A DNA stretch of 35,924 bases, taken from positions 46,677 through 82,600 of the forward strand of contig NZ_KQ948788.1 in the NCBI RefSeq assembly GCF_001514205.1, read 5' to 3'. A program made the position numbers and the translations under genes. Origin of the DNA: Streptomyces griseoruber (GTDB lineage Bacteria; Actinomycetota; Actinomycetes; Streptomycetales; Streptomycetaceae). The notes beneath the pieces are model-generated. The model was not told the origin of the DNA and made no database searches. It worked only from the letters and a program-made list of their open reading frames with translations. Shown piece by piece: positions 8,032 through 17,249 of the stretch. The first letter of the stretch is position 1. Each line of letters begins with the position of its first letter.

Positions 8032-9831
8032 TCAGAAGGTCAGGTTCCAGGCGTCGATCTTGCCTGTGTCGGAGGCGGCGTTGTCGTTGACGCGCAGATT
8101 CCAGGTGCCGTTCGCGACCTCCGAGGAGGCGTTCACGGTGTAGGTCTGGGCGATGTTGTCGGCGCTGCCGCCGGCGTGGTTGTGCAGCGTGTAGACGGTG
8201 CCGTCCGGCGCCACCAGGTCGACCTTCAGGTCACCGATGTAGGTGTGCTTGATGTCCACACCCACCTTGAGGGTGGCCGGGGCGTTGCCGGTCACGCCGG
8301 TCACGGCGATCGGGCTCTCCACGGTTGCGTTGTCGTTGACGGCGAAGTCCGCGAGGTTCTCGAAGTACTTGCCGGGCGGCGGGGTGGTCCCGACGGCCTT
8401 GAGGGCGTCGACCTGTCCTTCGCCGAAGAACGAGTTGCTGGCCGTCGTGCCCGTGCAGCGGCTGTCCGAGGGGCAGGCGATGTCGTTGGCCTGGGCGGCC
8501 AGCTTGGCGCGGATCTCCGCTGGGGTGATGCCAGGGTTGGCGCTGGCGATGAGTGCCGCCACGCCGACCACGTGCGGGGTGGCCATCGAGGTGCCGCTCT
8601 TGCTGCCGTAGCCGCCGCCGGGGACGGTGGAGTACACGTTGCTGCCCGGCGCCGCGACGTCGATGACGCCCTGACCGTAGTTGGAGAACGAGGCCTTGGT
8701 GACGCCCGTGCCGTTGGCCGCGACCGTGACCACGCCCGGCAGCTCCGTCGGGATGTCGAGGCAGGCGTTGGTGATGGTGCGGGTGACCGGCGTCGAGTCG
8801 TTCGGGCTCGCGGAGTCGGTCGTCTTGTGGGCGAGGTCGTAGTTCTCGTTGCCCGCCGCGGCGATCTGGAGGGAGCCCTTGCCCTCGGCGTACTCCTGGG
8901 CGCGCCTGACGCCTTCGATGATGGCGGCCTGGTCGATGTCGTCCGGGCAGTTGAACTGCCACGGGTCCGTGTAGTAGCTGTTGTTGGTGACCTTGAAGCC
9001 GTGGTCACCGGCCCACACGAAGCCGCAGATGGTGTTCTCGGCGAAGAAGAAGGAGTTGCCCGGCTCGGCGACCCGGACCGCGGCGATCGTCACCCCGGGG
9101 GCCACGCCGACGACGCCCTTGCCGTTCTTGGCCGCGGCGATGGTGCCCGCTACGTGGGTGCCGTGCGTGTCGACGTCCCGCCAGGCGCCGGCACGGGTGT
9201 CGGGCTTGCCGTAGGCGCAGGAGACCGAGTCGGCCGCGTCGAAGTTGGGCGCCAGGTCCTGGTGCCGGTCGTCCACACCGGTGTCCAGGATGCCGACCTT
9301 GACGGAGGCGGAGCCCGGGTTCACGGCCCAGGCCTGGTCGGCCTTGATCTGGCTCATGTCGGCCCGGACCGGTTCTCCGGCCGGGGTCGAGGCCTGGGCC
9401 GGATCGGCCGGGAGCGCCGGGTTGTAGGCGTCGGCCGGGACGTCCGAGGTGCGCGTGGCGCCGACCTGCTGCACGCCGGCGACGCCGCGCATGGTGGCGG
9501 CGAACCCGCTGGACGCCGAGTGGGCGACGATCACGCCGATGGCGTCGAAGTTCGAGAAGACGGTGCCGCCGTTGGCCGCGATCGCGGAACGGACCGCCGA
9601 GCTGTCGCCGGGGGCGGTGATCACGAGGTAGGCACGCGTGCCGGCCACCCAGGCCGCACTCCGGGAAGCCGGCACGGCGGCCGGAGCGTGGGCCTTGGCG
9701 GCCGTCGCGGTGGAAGGGGCGACGGGGAGCGTGCCCGCGAGGGCGCCCGGGGCGCCGAACGCGAGGACGGCGCCGAGCGTGGCCGCCAGCACCAGCGTGC
9801 GTCTAGGTCGGCCGGATATGGGGGGTATCAA
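8032..9831 (-). CDS. Secreted subtilisin-like serine protease (S8) with P-domain
   Basis: A 599-residue secreted protease. The signal peptide covers about residues 1-32 (two Args, hydrophobic run, AGALA-type cleavage site), followed by an inhibitor-like propeptide to about 150. The peptidase S8 domain has the catalytic triad Asp183 (GILDTGVD), His223 (DTHGTHVAGT) and Ser415 (GTSMATPH), with oxyanion-hole Asn328 (AAAGNEN). The last ~110 residues form a proprotein-convertase-type P-domain (DIKHTYIGDLKVDLVAPDG ... TWNLRVNDNA). The TTG start at 9831 was chosen because a GGAGG lies just upstream and it places the signal sequence correctly; an ATG at 9918 would add 29 unlikely residues. Monocistronic; it acts outside the cell on proteins. 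Confidence 0.93.
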   Translation of the reverse strand: MIPPISGRPRRTLVLAATLGAVLAFGAPGALAGTLPVAPSTATAAKAHAPAAVPASRSAAWVAGTRAYLVITAPGDSSAVRSAIAANGGTVFSNFDAIGVIVAHSASSGFAATMRGVAGVQQVGATRTSDVPADAYNPALPADPAQASTPAGEPVRADMSQIKADQAWAVNPGSASVKVGILDTGVDDRHQDLAPNFDAADSVSCAYGKPDTRAGAWRDVDTHGTHVAGTIAAAKNGKGVVGVAPGVTIAAVRVAEPGNSFFFAENTICGFVWAGDHGFKVTNNSYYTDPWQFNCPDDIDQAAIIEGVRRAQEYAEGKGSLQIAAAGNENYDLAHKTTDSASPNDSTPVTRTITNACLDIPTELPGVVTVAANGTGVTKASFSNYGQGVIDVAAPGSNVYSTVPGGGYGSKSGTSMATPHVVGVAALIASANPGITPAEIRAKLAAQANDIACPSDSRCTGTTASNSFFGEGQVDALKAVGTTPPPGKYFENLADFAVNDNATVESPIAVTGVTGNAPATLKVGVDIKHTYIGDLKVDLVAPDGTVYTLHNHAGGSADNIAQTYTVNASSEVANGTWNLRVNDNAASDTGKIDAWNLTF

Positions 9832-9841
9832 TGCGTCCTCC

Positions 9842-10495
9842 GGAGACGGCCCGGCCGGCGCTGAGGGCACCGGCGGGGCCGTACGAAACGAATGGTGGAT
9901 GCAAGATGTCAGGTGCATGCTCCTGTGCGGAAGTACCTTTCCGCGCAGGCACGCCATAGGGGCATGGCTGAAAAGAGACGCACTCCGGGCATCGAGGGGT
10001 CGAGACCCCTCGGGAACTCGGCGACACCGACCGCGCCCTGGCATACGCCGCCGACCTGGCGCCGGCCGTGCTGCCCGCACCAGAGCCGGACCCGACCCGA
10101 GGCGCTCCCCGGCCATCGCCGCCTCGAGGCCGCTCAGTACGAAGGGCCTGCGGCCCGCATCCACATCACCTACGACGGACCCACCACCGTCACCGATCCC
10201 CTCGTCCCCGGCGCCCGAGAGCAGTACGCCACCGTCGTCCTCGCCTGGATCGGCGCCGGCACCTGGCCGCAGCCCGCACCGAGCGGACCCGCCCCGAACT
10301 CCCCGCCGACGTCGATGAGGTGACCGCGCCCAACATCCACGGAACCCACCTGCCCGCGCTCAGGACCCATCTGCCGCTCGGCCGGCCCGAGCACTCGACC
10401 GGCAACCAGCACGACCGGCGCAGGGCCGGCATCCACCGCGGCACCAGCGCCCCGGCGGAAGTCGCCGCGGACTGTGACAAATCCTCTAATGATCA
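9842..10495. other. Stretch without a confident gene
   Basis: This covers the protease promoter side and about 500 further bases. Open frames on the plus strand include short protein-like runs (for example TDRALAYAADLAPAVLPAPE near 10022-10080, and RIHITYDGPTTVTDP near 10155-10200), but they are in different frames, have no shared start and match no family I recognise. They are most likely remnants of a degraded gene. Confidence 0.4.
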
Positions 10496-10555
10496 CTGAG
10501 TGAGCGATGGGCCTGGCTTGGGAATCTGGTGCTGTGACCGGGAACGTTCGCCGGG

Positions 10556-10862
10556 GTCAGCTCGATGGGTCCGATCGTGCTGCTTCCCCGCCTCCATGAG
10601 GTCTGGCGAGGGAGGCCGTCGAGTTCTCCGCGGCCGGTGCACCAGAGGAGTACCTGAGTGGGGTCTCCGTGTGGGGCGGCGAGGAAGAGCCGGTTGAGTA
10701 CTGCTGCGCTCGGCGGTGCTGGTGGCAGCCAGTCCACGGACAGTCCTGCGTGATGTCGTAGGTGTGCAGCAGGGTTTCGGCGACGCCCATCGCCGCGAAC
10801 CCTTCGGGGTCGCACGGGCCCCAGTGGCCAGGCCCTCAGGGTCGGGTTGGCTGTGGGCCAGG
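10556..10862 (-). pseudogene. Mycothiol-dependent maleylpyruvate isomerase-like (DinB fold), relic
   Basis: Two minus-strand frames together spell the C-terminal half of a DinB-fold, mycothiol-dependent maleylpyruvate isomerase-like protein. One frame has AMGVAETLLHTYDITQ, with the metal-site region LLHTYDI. The other continues GLSVDWLPPAPPSAAVLNRLF and then DPTQVLLWCTGRGELDGLPR. The switch between frames near 10748 means a frameshift, and no N-terminal half is present. Mycothiol enzymes are an actinobacterial hallmark, which fits the host. Its upstream edge abuts an IS5 transposase C-terminus on the other strand. Confidence 0.6.
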
Positions 10863-11110
10863 CCTCGGCATCGACGTCCACCCCGTCCAACGCCCGCCCG
10901 GCGCCCGCGGGTTCACGATCATCCCAAGACGGTGGACCACCGAACGCAGCATCGGCTGGCTCATGCACCACCGACGCCTCGCCCGCGACTGCGAACGCCA
11001 CCCGCACCGCTCCGAAGCCATGATCCACCTCGCGATGATCGACCTCATGGCCCGCCGCCTCACCGACGAAGCCACACCGAACTGGCGCGGAACCTGCCCC
11101 GGGACCAAAC
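10863..11110 (+). pseudogene. IS5-family transposase, C-terminal fragment
   Basis: About 80 residues match the end of IS5-family DDE transposases: GFTIIPRRWTTERSIGWLM, which carries the region of the catalytic Glu, then HHRRLARDCERHPHRSEAMI and a short tail. Nothing before it reads as the catalytic core, so it is a 5'-truncated relic that meets the DinB-fold relic at about 10862. Confidence 0.7.
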
Positions 11111-11207
11111 ACGAATCACCGGACCAAACGCTCAGTGAGGCGGTGGGCGAGTCCAGCGCGTTGACCAGGCCTCGTGCCGTTGCCGCCCGTGCCTGTCCCG
11201 AGCGTCA

Positions 11208-11756
11208 GTGCTGGGGGTTAGGGTCCGCAGCGTGCTCCCTGATGACTTCTTCGATTTCTTCTCCTGCGCGATTTGCCAGGATGGTGAAGATCCCGACCCC
11301 AGTGTCCGACGGCGTAATAAGGATCTTTGTGTCCGCTGTGACAGGCTTCAGCAGCGGGTGTGGAGGTACAACCTGACGGTTGCGGGCTACAACGCCATCT
11401 GCCGGGCGCAGCAGGATGCCTGTGGTCTCTGTGAGGAAGAGTTTGACTATGGTGGCCACGACTTCATCGGCGGAGGTGGCGAGGCGCAACTGCATATTGA
11501 CCATGACCATGGCTGCTGTGACAAGGAAGAATCGTGCGGCGAGTGCGTACGGGGTTTCCTTTGTCGTCCATGCAACATGGTTCGTCTTCCTGCTTACGAG
11601 CGCCTGCCGGACATACTCCGAGACAGCCCGCGCTTCAACGAGTACCTGAGCAATCCGCCCGCCAGGAGACCAGAGGCTCAGGTGACCGATCGCGATTGCA
11701 GGCACCCTCGCGGCACTCTGAGTAAGATCATGGACGCCTTCTTCGCGGCTTCGTGA
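11208..11756 (+). CDS. Endonuclease VII-like HNH nuclease
   Basis: A 182-residue protein with the zinc and nuclease features of the recombination endonuclease VII (Endonuclease_7) family. It has paired cysteines (CAIC and CVRC in the first 45 residues, CGLC at about residue 74), then the HNH-like core HIDHDHGCC, and after it CGECVRGFLCRPCNMVRLP. In this family His-x-Asp-His binds the catalytic metal and the surrounding cysteines hold structural zinc. The GTG at 11208 is the longest start; a second GTG at 11232 is equally plausible because neither has a strong ribosome site. Most relatives are phage or mobile-element genes. The frame is intact and flanked by debris; codon use looks less GC-extreme than in the neighbours (more AT-ending codons), which suggests recent transfer. 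Confidence 0.75.
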   Translation: MLGVRVRSVLPDDFFDFFSCAICQDGEDPDPSVRRRNKDLCVRCDRLQQRVWRYNLTVAGYNAICRAQQDACGLCEEEFDYGGHDFIGGGGEAQLHIDHDHGCCDKEESCGECVRGFLCRPCNMVRLPAYERLPDILRDSPRFNEYLSNPPARRPEAQVTDRDCRHPRGTLSKIMDAFFAAS

Positions 11757-12530
11757 CGCTCCAGTGCCGCCCGCTGTGCCTCCGATGGGGGTGCTGACCG
11801 GTCAGACCGGGCGAATCCGCCTTCAGACACGACGGTGCCGACTGCGTGGGGCCGATTCACGCTGCTTTCTGGGAGGTCGGACTGACTCGCGTGACGGGGG
11901 TTCCGCCGCTCCTGGCCGTCGGAGTTGCAGGAGAGGTGATGGAGCGGGCGTCTTGGCCTGCCTGCTCCCGTTTCGACGACGCCACCGGATGTCCCACGGA
12001 AGCACGGAAGCGATGCATGGGCGCGGCCACCGTGGCGGCAGTGACCACGGCAGGACTGGTTCGGCCGGCCGCGCGGGGCTGCGGACGGGCGGGAGGCCGG
12101 AGGAAGCGGTGCGGGTCCGCTTTCGGCGGAAGCCTCTGGGCCGACTGAATGCCGACCCGCGGAACGCTCCCTGACGCCCGCCCTCGGACAACAGGTCAGG
12201 GAGGGCGAGTTGACGGCCGCGCTGGCTGCCGAGCGCATCCTGGAGGTGTTCGGAAACTCCTTATAGGGAACCGGCCGCCTGCGGCTGTCCGCGCGAGGCG
12301 GGCCGTGGTCGAGGCGGCCGCCCTGCCGCGTGGGGACTCGAGGCCATTCCGGCCGAACGGCCGTGTGTCACCCCGGCTGCGGCCTGAAGACCCGCGGCCC
12401 GCACGGGACGCGTGCCGTCCTGGAGGAACTGGTCGGCGTGGCCCGCACGGTCCGCGCGGAGCCGGCGGGCTCCTGTCCCGGCCGCCCGCCCCGGCAGTGG
12501 ATGTGCCCCCAAGGACAGGAGCGAAGGCGT
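11757..12530. other. Degenerate stretch, no confident gene
   Basis: No frame shows a family over this interval. The only protein-like end is at 12150-12267, in the frame that closes with the TAG at 12265-12267: LTPALGQQVREGELTAALAA followed by ERILEVFGNSL. This resembles the C-terminal helices of MeaB/ArgK-type GTPases, but it is too short to name. The rest is GC-rich sequence with overlapping spurious frames. Confidence 0.35.
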
Positions 12531-13058
12531 GACCAGCCGTGTCGCCTTGATCTCACCCGCGATGAACCGATCGCTGCGGGAGGCCTGCTTCGACGACGGC
12601 ACTCGCCTCGATGCAAGTGGCACGGCGCAGGCCCGGTCGGCTGCCCACGCGCTGCGCGCGGCCAACCGGGTGCTGGTCTCTCCCACCGTGCGCTGCCGGG
12701 AGACCGCCGCAGCCCTCGGACTCGACGCTGCCGAGGCGCCGGAGTTGGCCGGCCTGGACGTGGGCCGCTGGACGGGCCGGAGACTGGCCGGGGTCGCCGC
12801 GGAGGAACCCGGCGCGGTCGCCCACTGGCTGGACGCCTCGCGCACAAACGCGGGCCGAACTCTCGCCGTGGTGGGGCCGGAGATCGTACGGGCGGCGGTG
12901 CTCACGGTCCTCGGCGCGCCCGAAGCGACGTTCTGGCGCCTCGATGTCCCGCCCCTGACGGCAACCGATCTCAGCGGACGCGCCGGACGTGGAACCTGCG
13001 GATCGGGCTGCCGCTCGGCCGACCGCAAGCCGAAGAAGCCGAAGCCGAGCACCCATAA
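12531..13058 (+). pseudogene. Histidine phosphatase-family protein of the cobalt locus type, relic
   Basis: From the GTG at 12531 (AAGGC upstream) the reading VTSRVALISPAMNRSLREA, then LVSPTVRCRETAAALGLDAA and GLDVGRWTGR, matches small actinobacterial histidine phosphatases that I recall sitting beside the CbtB/CbtA cobalt importer genes. The usual middle segment, with the HGGES-type turn, is missing between HWLDAS and GRTLAVVGPE, an in-frame loss of about 30 residues. Near 12985 a one-base shift moves the true C-terminus (GRTWNLRIGLPLG) into another frame that stops at 13058. The gene is therefore broken twice. Intact cbtB and cbtA lie 9 kb away, at 22045-23062. Confidence 0.65.
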
Positions 13059-13181
13059 GGCCGCTCCAGTGCAGATCCTCGCTCTGCTCCACCCGCTGCG
13101 CCGGCACCCGGACACGGGCGCCGTGGGCGCCGATCTGCCGCCTGCCGGCGGTCAGCCACGAGCCGTCGGCGCCAGGAGAAC

Positions 13182-13400
13182 ATGCGCTCCGACGCCGGAC
13201 GCCGCATCGTGCGGGACCTGGTGGCGGCCAGCCCTGTGGGTACCGCTGTGGTGCTGACCAACGCCGTGGGCGGGCACGGGCTGCCCCTACGACGAGCTGT
13301 CGGCTGTCTGCCCCGGCCTCATCCACGTGCAGGTCGAAGGACGCAGCGACGGGTCTCGCCCGCACACCGCTTTTCACGCCCACAGGGTGGGTCCGTCAGG
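13182..13400 (+). pseudogene. CaiB/BaiF-type (family III) CoA-transferase fragment
   Basis: A short plus-strand reading, MRSDAGRRIVRDLVAASPVG followed in shifted frame by YDELSAVCPGLIHVQVEGRS, resembles the part of family III CoA-transferases that precedes the catalytic Asp loop. The catalytic region itself is not present in any frame. It begins about 120 bases after the phosphatase relic and fades out before 13400. A low-information fragment; the family is a moderate-confidence guess. Confidence 0.4.
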
Positions 13401-13943
13401 CCCCCGGACTACTGAGTCCCGCAGAGCCCACGGTCTTCGGCGCACACGGCGCACACGGCGGGCCGACCGTGACGATGGCGCTGACGGTCAAGACGGCTGT
13501 CTCTGTGTGACAAGCACGACCTCGTGGAGGCTCGTACGGTCATGGTTACTCGCGGAACCCCAAGGGGACGTCCCGGGCTTTTGCTGACGCGCACTGGAGG
13601 CCGAGATGCCACGTCATTCCGAGTAGAAGAAATCCGAGCAGCGTTTCGAAATGCGGTCGGCCTCTTGTCCCGAGGGCGTCACGGAATCTCTGCTCGAGCA
13701 TTTCGGGGCGCAGACGTCGCGGTTGAAGAATGCGCTCGATGTGCACAGGTATGCCGACGCCACGTCGATGGCGTACTGGTCCGGGTGCCGACGGTGGTGC
13801 GGTCGAGCCCGACGACCCGGGCGCCGGCTCCGGCGCGTTTCGCCGGGTCGCATGTCACAGTCGGCTTCTCTCGCCTCCCGACGAAACGCGGATCACGGTT
13901 TCTCCCTGCGCGTCAATAAGTCCTGGCATATAGGAGGATTGGT
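13401..13943. promoter_or_regulatory. Non-coding leader of the aldoxime/nitrile operon
   Basis: No convincing gene is visible between the CoA-transferase relic and the amidase. The last 300 bases are less GC-extreme than their surroundings and should hold the operon promoter. One possible pair is TTGAAG followed 18 bases later by AGGTAT (about 13722-13751), a weak match to sigma70-type boxes. TCCGAG occurs twice in 13618-13640, about 15 bases apart, and could be part of an AraC-type site, but this is only suggestive. A strong AGGAGG ribosome site at 13932-13937, six bases before the amidase ATG, fixes that start. Confidence 0.4.
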
Positions 13944-15479
13944 ATGGAGCTTCCCTCGCGGAGCGCCGTCGAGGACCTGGCGGATGAGTTGCGGCTCGGC
14001 ATTCCCGCGGAGCACCTGGACGTGTACCACGCGGTGACATCGGGCTTGCTCGGCTCCTGGGCGGTCGTTGACGAGCTGTACGACCGCGATGTGGCGCCGA
14101 CAGCACCGGTGCGCAAGTGGTCCGAGCCGGCCGACAACCCGCTCGGCGCGTGGTACGTGACCACTGAGTTGCGCGAAGGCACCGATGGCCCATTGGCGGG
14201 TCGCCGTGTTGCGGTCAAGGACAACGTCGCGGTTGCGGGCGTGCCCATGATGAACGGATCGGAGACTCTTCGCGGCTTTGTTCCGAGCGTGGACGCGACC
14301 GTGGTGACGCGTCTTCTCCAGGCAGGAGCGACCATCGCCGGCAAGGCGGTGTGTGAAGACCTCTGTTTCTCCGGGGCCTCGCACACCTCCAGGACCGGCC
14401 CGGTCCGCAACCCCTGGGATCGTGACCGCACGACCGGCGGGTCCTCCAGCGGCAGCGCCGCTCTGGTTGCCTCTGGTGAGGTCGACCTCGCGCTCGGTGG
14501 TGACCAGGGCGGCTCGGTTCGCATCCCGGCCGCGTTCTGCGGTGTCGTCGGCTTCAAGCCCACCTTCGGCCTGGTGCCGTACACAGGGGCGTTCCCCATC
14601 GAGCAGTCACTGGACCACCTGGGTCCGATCGCGCCGACTGTCGCCGATGCCGCCGCGATGCTGACAGTGATCGCGGGTGCGGACGGCAAGGACCCCCGCC
14701 AGCCCGCCGGCGTCGCCGGTACGGACTATCTCGCCGGGCTGGAGAACCTGGGACGTGGCCTGCGTATAGGTGTCGTCGCTGAGGGGTTCGACCAGGCCAA
14801 CTCCGATCCGGGCGTCAACGCGGTCGTCAGGCAGGCCATCGAGAAGCTGACGGCGGCGGGCCACGTCGCCGAAGAGGTGTCGATTCCGTGGCACAAGCAC
14901 GGCGCCGCGATCTGGGATGTCATCTCTGTCGAGGGCGCGACCTGGCAGATGGTCCAGGGCAACGCCTACGGCATGAACTGGAAGGGTTCCTACGACCCGG
15001 AGCAGATCGCGTTCTTCGGCGAGCAGTGGCGCCGCGATCCATCGGTGTTTTCCGAGACGGTCAAGCTGGTCGCCCTTGGCGGCACATACGCCCTCCGCAA
15101 CGGCTACGGCGCCGGCTACGCCAAGGCGCGCAACCTCGAAGGCGTCATGGCCGCCGCCTACGACAGGGTGCTCGGCACCTATGACGTCCTGGTCATGCCG
15201 ACGCTGCCCATCACCGCAAGCCTCATCCCGGCGGCGGACGCTCCTGTTGAGGAGGTCCTCGGGCGGGCCCTGGAGATGGTCTCCAACACCGCGCCGCTCG
15301 ACGTGACCGGTCATCCCGCATGCACCATCCCGGCCGGCCTGGCCGATGGCCTGCCTGTCGGTCTGATGGTCATCGGCAAGCGGTTCGACGACGCCGACGT
15401 CCTGCGCGCGGCCCACGCCTTCGAGCAGGCGCTCGGAACGTTCACCGCCCCCGACTGGAAGAAGGAGTTCAGCGCATGA
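13944..15479 (+). CDS. Amidase (amidase-signature family) of the nitrile pathway
   Basis: A 511-residue amidase-signature hydrolase that turns the amides made by nitrile hydratase into carboxylic acids plus ammonia. The Ser-cisSer-Lys triad can be placed: Lys92 (VAVKDNVAVAG), Ser167 (TGGSSSGSA) and Ser191 (GGDQGGSVRIP). The spacings (75 and 24 residues) are the same as those of Rhodococcus enantioselective amidases (Lys96, Ser171, Ser195), and the length is close to their 521. The N-terminal ~75-residue helical extension of that subgroup is also present. An AGGAGG sits six bases before the ATG. Its stop overlaps the nitrile hydratase beta start (ATGA), so it is the first gene of a tightly coupled operon. 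Confidence 0.94.
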   Translation: MELPSRSAVEDLADELRLGIPAEHLDVYHAVTSGLLGSWAVVDELYDRDVAPTAPVRKWSEPADNPLGAWYVTTELREGTDGPLAGRRVAVKDNVAVAGVPMMNGSETLRGFVPSVDATVVTRLLQAGATIAGKAVCEDLCFSGASHTSRTGPVRNPWDRDRTTGGSSSGSAALVASGEVDLALGGDQGGSVRIPAAFCGVVGFKPTFGLVPYTGAFPIEQSLDHLGPIAPTVADAAAMLTVIAGADGKDPRQPAGVAGTDYLAGLENLGRGLRIGVVAEGFDQANSDPGVNAVVRQAIEKLTAAGHVAEEVSIPWHKHGAAIWDVISVEGATWQMVQGNAYGMNWKGSYDPEQIAFFGEQWRRDPSVFSETVKLVALGGTYALRNGYGAGYAKARNLEGVMAAAYDRVLGTYDVLVMPTLPITASLIPAADAPVEEVLGRALEMVSNTAPLDVTGHPACTIPAGLADGLPVGLMVIGKRFDDADVLRAAHAFEQALGTFTAPDWKKEFSA

Positions 15480-16195
15480 ACGGTGTGTTCGACCTCGCCG
15501 GCACCGATGGTGTCGGGCCGGTCATCGTCCCCGAGGAGGAGCCGGTCTTCCGCGCCGAATGGGAGAAGGCAGTCTTCCCGATGTTCGCCATGTGTTTCCG
15601 CGCAGGCTTCTTCGGCGTCGACCAGTTCCGGCACGGCATCGAGTTGATCGATCCGGCCGTCTACCTGAAATCGCCGTACTACGAGCACTGGGTCCACACC
15701 GTCGAGCACTTCGGTGAGAAGCTCGGCAAGCTCGACATGGCCGAACTCGACCGACGCACCGAGCACTACCTCGCGAACCCGGATGCTCCTCTTCCGGAGC
15801 ACGCCGACGACCCCGAGCTGCTCGCCTTCGTCGAGGCCGTGGTTCCGTCCGGGGCTCCGGCCAGGCGTCCCTCGGACAAGGTGGCCCGTTTCAAGGTCGG
15901 CGACATCGTCCGAGTCGACCGCTCGGCTCCCAGGGGGCACACCCGCCGTGCCCGCTACGTCCGTGGCGCGATCGGCGAGGTAGTACTCCACCACGGACCG
16001 ATGATCTACCCCGACACTGCCGGGAACGGCCTCGGTGAGAACCCGGAGCACGTCTACACGCTGCGGTTCACCAACGAAGAACTGTGGGGCGCCGAGCACG
16101 CCGAGCCCAACGGCTCCGTCTACGTCGATGTCTGGGACCCCTACATCGAACTTGTCACCCCCGTGTCCGCCAACGCCGAAGGAGCAGTCGCGTGA
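15476..16195 (+). CDS. Nitrile hydratase subunit beta
   Basis: A 239-residue beta subunit. The N-terminal part has MNGVFDLAGTDG, the usual opening of the family, and a helical arm with SPYYEHWVHTVEHF. The C-terminal half carries the beta-barrel segment with RFKVGDIVRVDR, ARYVRGAIGEVV, and the YTLRFTNEELWG stretch that packs against the alpha subunit's metal loop. Length is normal (about 225-240). It overlaps the amidase stop by 4 bp and the alpha start by 4 bp. The beta-before-alpha order is that of cobalt-type enzymes such as those of Rhodococcus rhodochrous J1; iron types usually run alpha-beta. It hydrates nitriles to amides together with alpha in the cytoplasm. Confidence 0.95.
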   Translation: MNGVFDLAGTDGVGPVIVPEEEPVFRAEWEKAVFPMFAMCFRAGFFGVDQFRHGIELIDPAVYLKSPYYEHWVHTVEHFGEKLGKLDMAELDRRTEHYLANPDAPLPEHADDPELLAFVEAVVPSGAPARRPSDKVARFKVGDIVRVDRSAPRGHTRRARYVRGAIGEVVLHHGPMIYPDTAGNGLGENPEHVYTLRFTNEELWGAEHAEPNGSVYVDVWDPYIELVTPVSANAEGAVA

Positions 16196-16794
16196 GCGCG
16201 AAGATCCGGACCCAGGAGGAGATCGCCGCCCGAGTCAAGGCGCTCGAGTCCATGCTGATCGAGCAGGGCATCATGACCACCCAGGCCATCGACCGAATGG
16301 TCGAGATCTACGAGCACGAGGTCGGCCCGCAACTGGGTGCCAAGGTCGTTGCCAAGGCCTGGAGCGATCCGCAGTTCAAGGCCCGCCTCGTCGAGGACGC
16401 CTCCGAGGCGTGCAAGGAGCTCGGTATCAGCGGCCTGCAGGGTGAGGACATGGTCGTGGTGGAGAACACCGACACCGTCCACAACATCATCGTCTGCACC
16501 CTCTGCTCCTGCTACCCGTGGCCGGTGCTCGGCCTTCCGCCCAACTGGTACAAGGACCCGCAGTACCGCGCCGCCATCACCCGTGAGCCGCGCAAGGTGC
16601 TCGGCGACTCCTTCGACTTCACCGTGCCCGAGGACGTCGAGGTGCGTGTATGGGACTCCAGCAGCGAGATGCGCTACTGGGTTCTGCCGCAGCGCCCCGC
16701 CGGCACGCAGGGGTGGAGCGAGGAGCAACTGGCCGACCTCGTCACCCGTGACTCGATGATCGGCGTCGGTCCCGTCGCCGCGGCCGCGTCATGA
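16192..16794 (+). CDS. Nitrile hydratase subunit alpha, cobalt type
   Basis: A 200-residue alpha subunit starting with GTG at 16192, overlapping the end of beta. It holds the metal-binding claw VCTLCSCYPW with Cys102, Cys105, Ser106 and Cys107. A Thr between the first two cysteines and a Tyr after the third are the marks of the cobalt type (iron enzymes have Ser and Thr there). In the family the second and third cysteines become sulfinic and sulfenic acids. The rest (for example KAWSDPQFKARLVEDASEAC, and the C-terminal ELADLVTRDSMIG-like end) is full length. Cobalt dependence explains the CbtB/CbtA importer at the other end of the cluster. Confidence 0.96.
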   Translation: MSAKIRTQEEIAARVKALESMLIEQGIMTTQAIDRMVEIYEHEVGPQLGAKVVAKAWSDPQFKARLVEDASEACKELGISGLQGEDMVVVENTDTVHNIIVCTLCSCYPWPVLGLPPNWYKDPQYRAAITREPRKVLGDSFDFTVPEDVEVRVWDSSSEMRYWVLPQRPAGTQGWSEEQLADLVTRDSMIGVGPVAAAAS

Positions 16795-17249
16795 CCGGCG
16801 CAGCCACCCTCCCGGGCCCGTATGCCTCCCCGGAGGCGCTCGGGGAGTCCCGGCGCCAGGTCGAGGAGCTCGTCTGCGGTCTGCCGGGCGCCGACCCGAG
16901 CCAGATGGGCTTCCAGTTCCCGTGGGAGATCCGGGCCTTCGCGATGGCGGTCGCGGCTCACCAGGCGCTCAGGTTCGACTGGCCGCAGTTCCAGGGCGCG
17001 CTGATCGCCTCCATCCAGGGCTGGGAGAACGGCAACGCCGAGAGGGGCGAGGTTCCGTGGTCGTACTACGAGCACTGGGTCGCCGCGCTGGAGACCGTCA
17101 TGGCCACCCAATGCGTCCTGGAGCCGAACGTGCTCGACGAGAAAGTCCAGCGAGTCCTCGCCGAGCCGCCGAACCGCAACCACCACGAGGCCCACACCGA
17201 GCCGATCGCGATCGATCCGGCACGTAGCCCGAAGAGGCACGGCGCGTGA
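16791..17249 (+). CDS. Nitrile hydratase accessory (activator) protein
   Basis: A 152-residue protein whose middle resembles the N-terminal arm of the beta subunit: here WSYYEHWVAALETVMATQ, in beta YYEHWVHTVEHFGEKL. This is the known family of cobalt-type activators (NhlE/NhhG-like), which carry the alpha subunit, load cobalt and swap it into the enzyme. The Pro-Trp-Glu-Ile-Arg-Ala motif (PWEIRAFAMAV), typical of them, is present. Its ATG overlaps the alpha stop (ATGA), and its own stop overlaps the next gene, which suggests near-equal expression with the alpha subunit. Confidence 0.9.
   Translation: MTGAATLPGPYASPEALGESRRQVEELVCGLPGADPSQMGFQFPWEIRAFAMAVAAHQALRFDWPQFQGALIASIQGWENGNAERGEVPWSYYEHWVAALETVMATQCVLEPNVLDEKVQRVLAEPPNRNHHEAHTEPIAIDPARSPKRHGA

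Noticed and set aside
7699..9864. 721-residue plus-strand frame rich in Gly, Val and Arg
   Set aside because: It is the antisense of the subtilisin gene, whose triad and P-domain are clear; the composition is typical of shadow frames.
13590..13930. Short gene upstream of the amidase
   Set aside because: Plausible runs exist in two frames but are short, without start or family; treated as leader sequence.
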